Positions 40,887-41,082 of a stretch of DNA of 41,082 bases are shown here, piece after piece; the first letter of the stretch is position 1; each line of letters starts with the position of its first letter. Both the position numbers and the translations under genes were made by a program. Where the stretch lies: NCBI GenBank assembly GCA_003427395.1, contig BFEA01000350.1, positions 1,529,255 through 1,570,336 of the forward strand, in the 5' to 3' direction. The notes beneath the pieces are model-generated. The model was not told the DNA's origin. It worked only from the letters and a program-made list of their open reading frames with translations, and searched no databases. This stretch comes from Chara braunii. Taxonomy: Eukaryota; Streptophyta; Charophyceae; Charales; Characeae.

Positions 40887-41082
40887 TGTGCCGGACCCGC
40901 CGGGATGGCGGTCCGTTAGGATGGAGACGAAGGAGGAGGTAGAGATGGAGCTGGAGGGGACAGCGCAGCTCCGACGCGGACTCCACACGCAAGTACTCCA
41001 AGATCTGCGAAAGTGAAAAATACCGAAAAACAGACTGCAGCTGGGGTATACCCCCAGCGGACTGACTGGACTGGACTGGACT
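40887..41082 (-). repeat. LTR of the element D family, cut by window end
   Basis: Starts TGTGCCGGACCCGCCGGG directly after GGAAAG of B's 3' LTR and matches 11741-11950 with more substitutions and several small deletions. Same orientation as D. Whether it is a solo LTR or the end of a second full element cannot be seen. It interrupts the B LTR about 440 bp left of the site hit by D in the other LTR, so it is an independent insertion. Confidence 0.85.

Larger units (their letters stand above)
8065..41082 (+). mobile_element. Element B: giant LTR retrotransposon, right end outside window
   Basis: Proposed structure: 5' LTR 8065-26130 (split by element D; about 7.3 kb once D and one TACGA are removed), PBS 26133-26150, gag-pro-pol 26416-32852, Gag-like ORF 32994-35632, 3' tail, 3' LTR from 37659. 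The evidence is a long direct repeat (8065-11296 with 37659-40886), the left edge TG at 8065 falling inside A's coding sequence, the CA at 26129-26130 two bases before a perfect tRNA-Asp PBS, and no other direct repeat flanking the pol genes. The full element would be about 26 kb without nested insertions. Caveats: the rest of the 3' LTR is outside the window, and I see no polypurine tract directly before 37659. Confidence 0.6.
37659..41082 (+). repeat. 3' LTR of element B (left part; leaves the window)
   Basis: Matches 8065-11296 over 37659-40886, then is interrupted at 40887 by an LTR of the D family. It starts TATCGGCG where the 5' copy has TGTCGGCG. It carries the second copies of the 34-codon ORF, U6 segment and 73-codon ORF. 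The rest, corresponding to 11297-11740 and 22461-26130, should follow outside the window. Confidence 0.6.

Overview
The window looks like intergenic, retrotransposon-packed nuclear DNA of a green plant (streptophyte). The evidence is plant-type Ty3/gypsy elements, primer-binding sites complementary to plant tRNA-Asp and initiator tRNA-Met, a chromodomain integrase, a plant-type U6 snRNA fragment and CCCTAAA-type telomere motifs. A charophyte such as Chara would fit, but that is a guess from general resemblance. I see no intact host gene, no rRNA, no intact tRNA, no CRISPR array and nothing prokaryotic. Nearly every long coding stretch is a broken retroelement gene.

Layout as nested insertions. 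(1) Bases 1-8064 hold element A, an old Ty3/gypsy-type copy on the + strand. It has a 54-bp minisatellite and unassigned ORF remnants upstream, an LTR remnant at 3385-3555, then gag nucleocapsid, protease, RT, RNase H and an internally deleted integrase. (2) At 8065, inside A's integrase gene, a giant element B of the same lineage begins (+ strand). Its 5' LTR appears to run from 8065 to 26130, interrupted by element D, and would be about 7.3 kb long. A tRNA-Asp PBS follows at 26133, then a leader intron, gag (26416), nucleocapsid, protease (28540), RT/RNase H (29430-31485), integrase (to 32852) and a second Gag-like ORF after pol (32994-35632). A 2-kb tail ends in a tRNA-like sequence, and the 3' LTR starts at 37659 and leaves the window. 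Bases 8065-11296 and 37659-40886 are near-identical direct repeats, which is the evidence for the LTR pair. (3) Element D is a 10.7-kb chromovirus on the - strand (11741-22455) inserted in B's 5' LTR. It has paired LTRs, a 5-bp target duplication TACGA and an initiator-Met PBS. (4) Another LTR of the D family (40887 onward) interrupts B's 3' LTR.

Expression logic suggested for the A/B lineage. Gag and protease share one ORF. RT-RNase H-integrase is reached by a -1 ribosomal frameshift at T TTT TTA, present at the homologous position in both A and B. A leader splice donor (26237) could join either the gag acceptor (26388) or an acceptor just before the post-pol Gag-like ORF (32971). The giant LTRs carry unusual cargo: a 68-nt U6 snRNA segment, a 34-codon ORF whose two copies differ mostly at third positions, an array of eleven hairpins with variable stems and a conserved core, and a cluster of four consecutive hairpins. 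All copies in view carry stops or frameshifts. Many of the stops are C-to-T changes at CAG or CGA codons.
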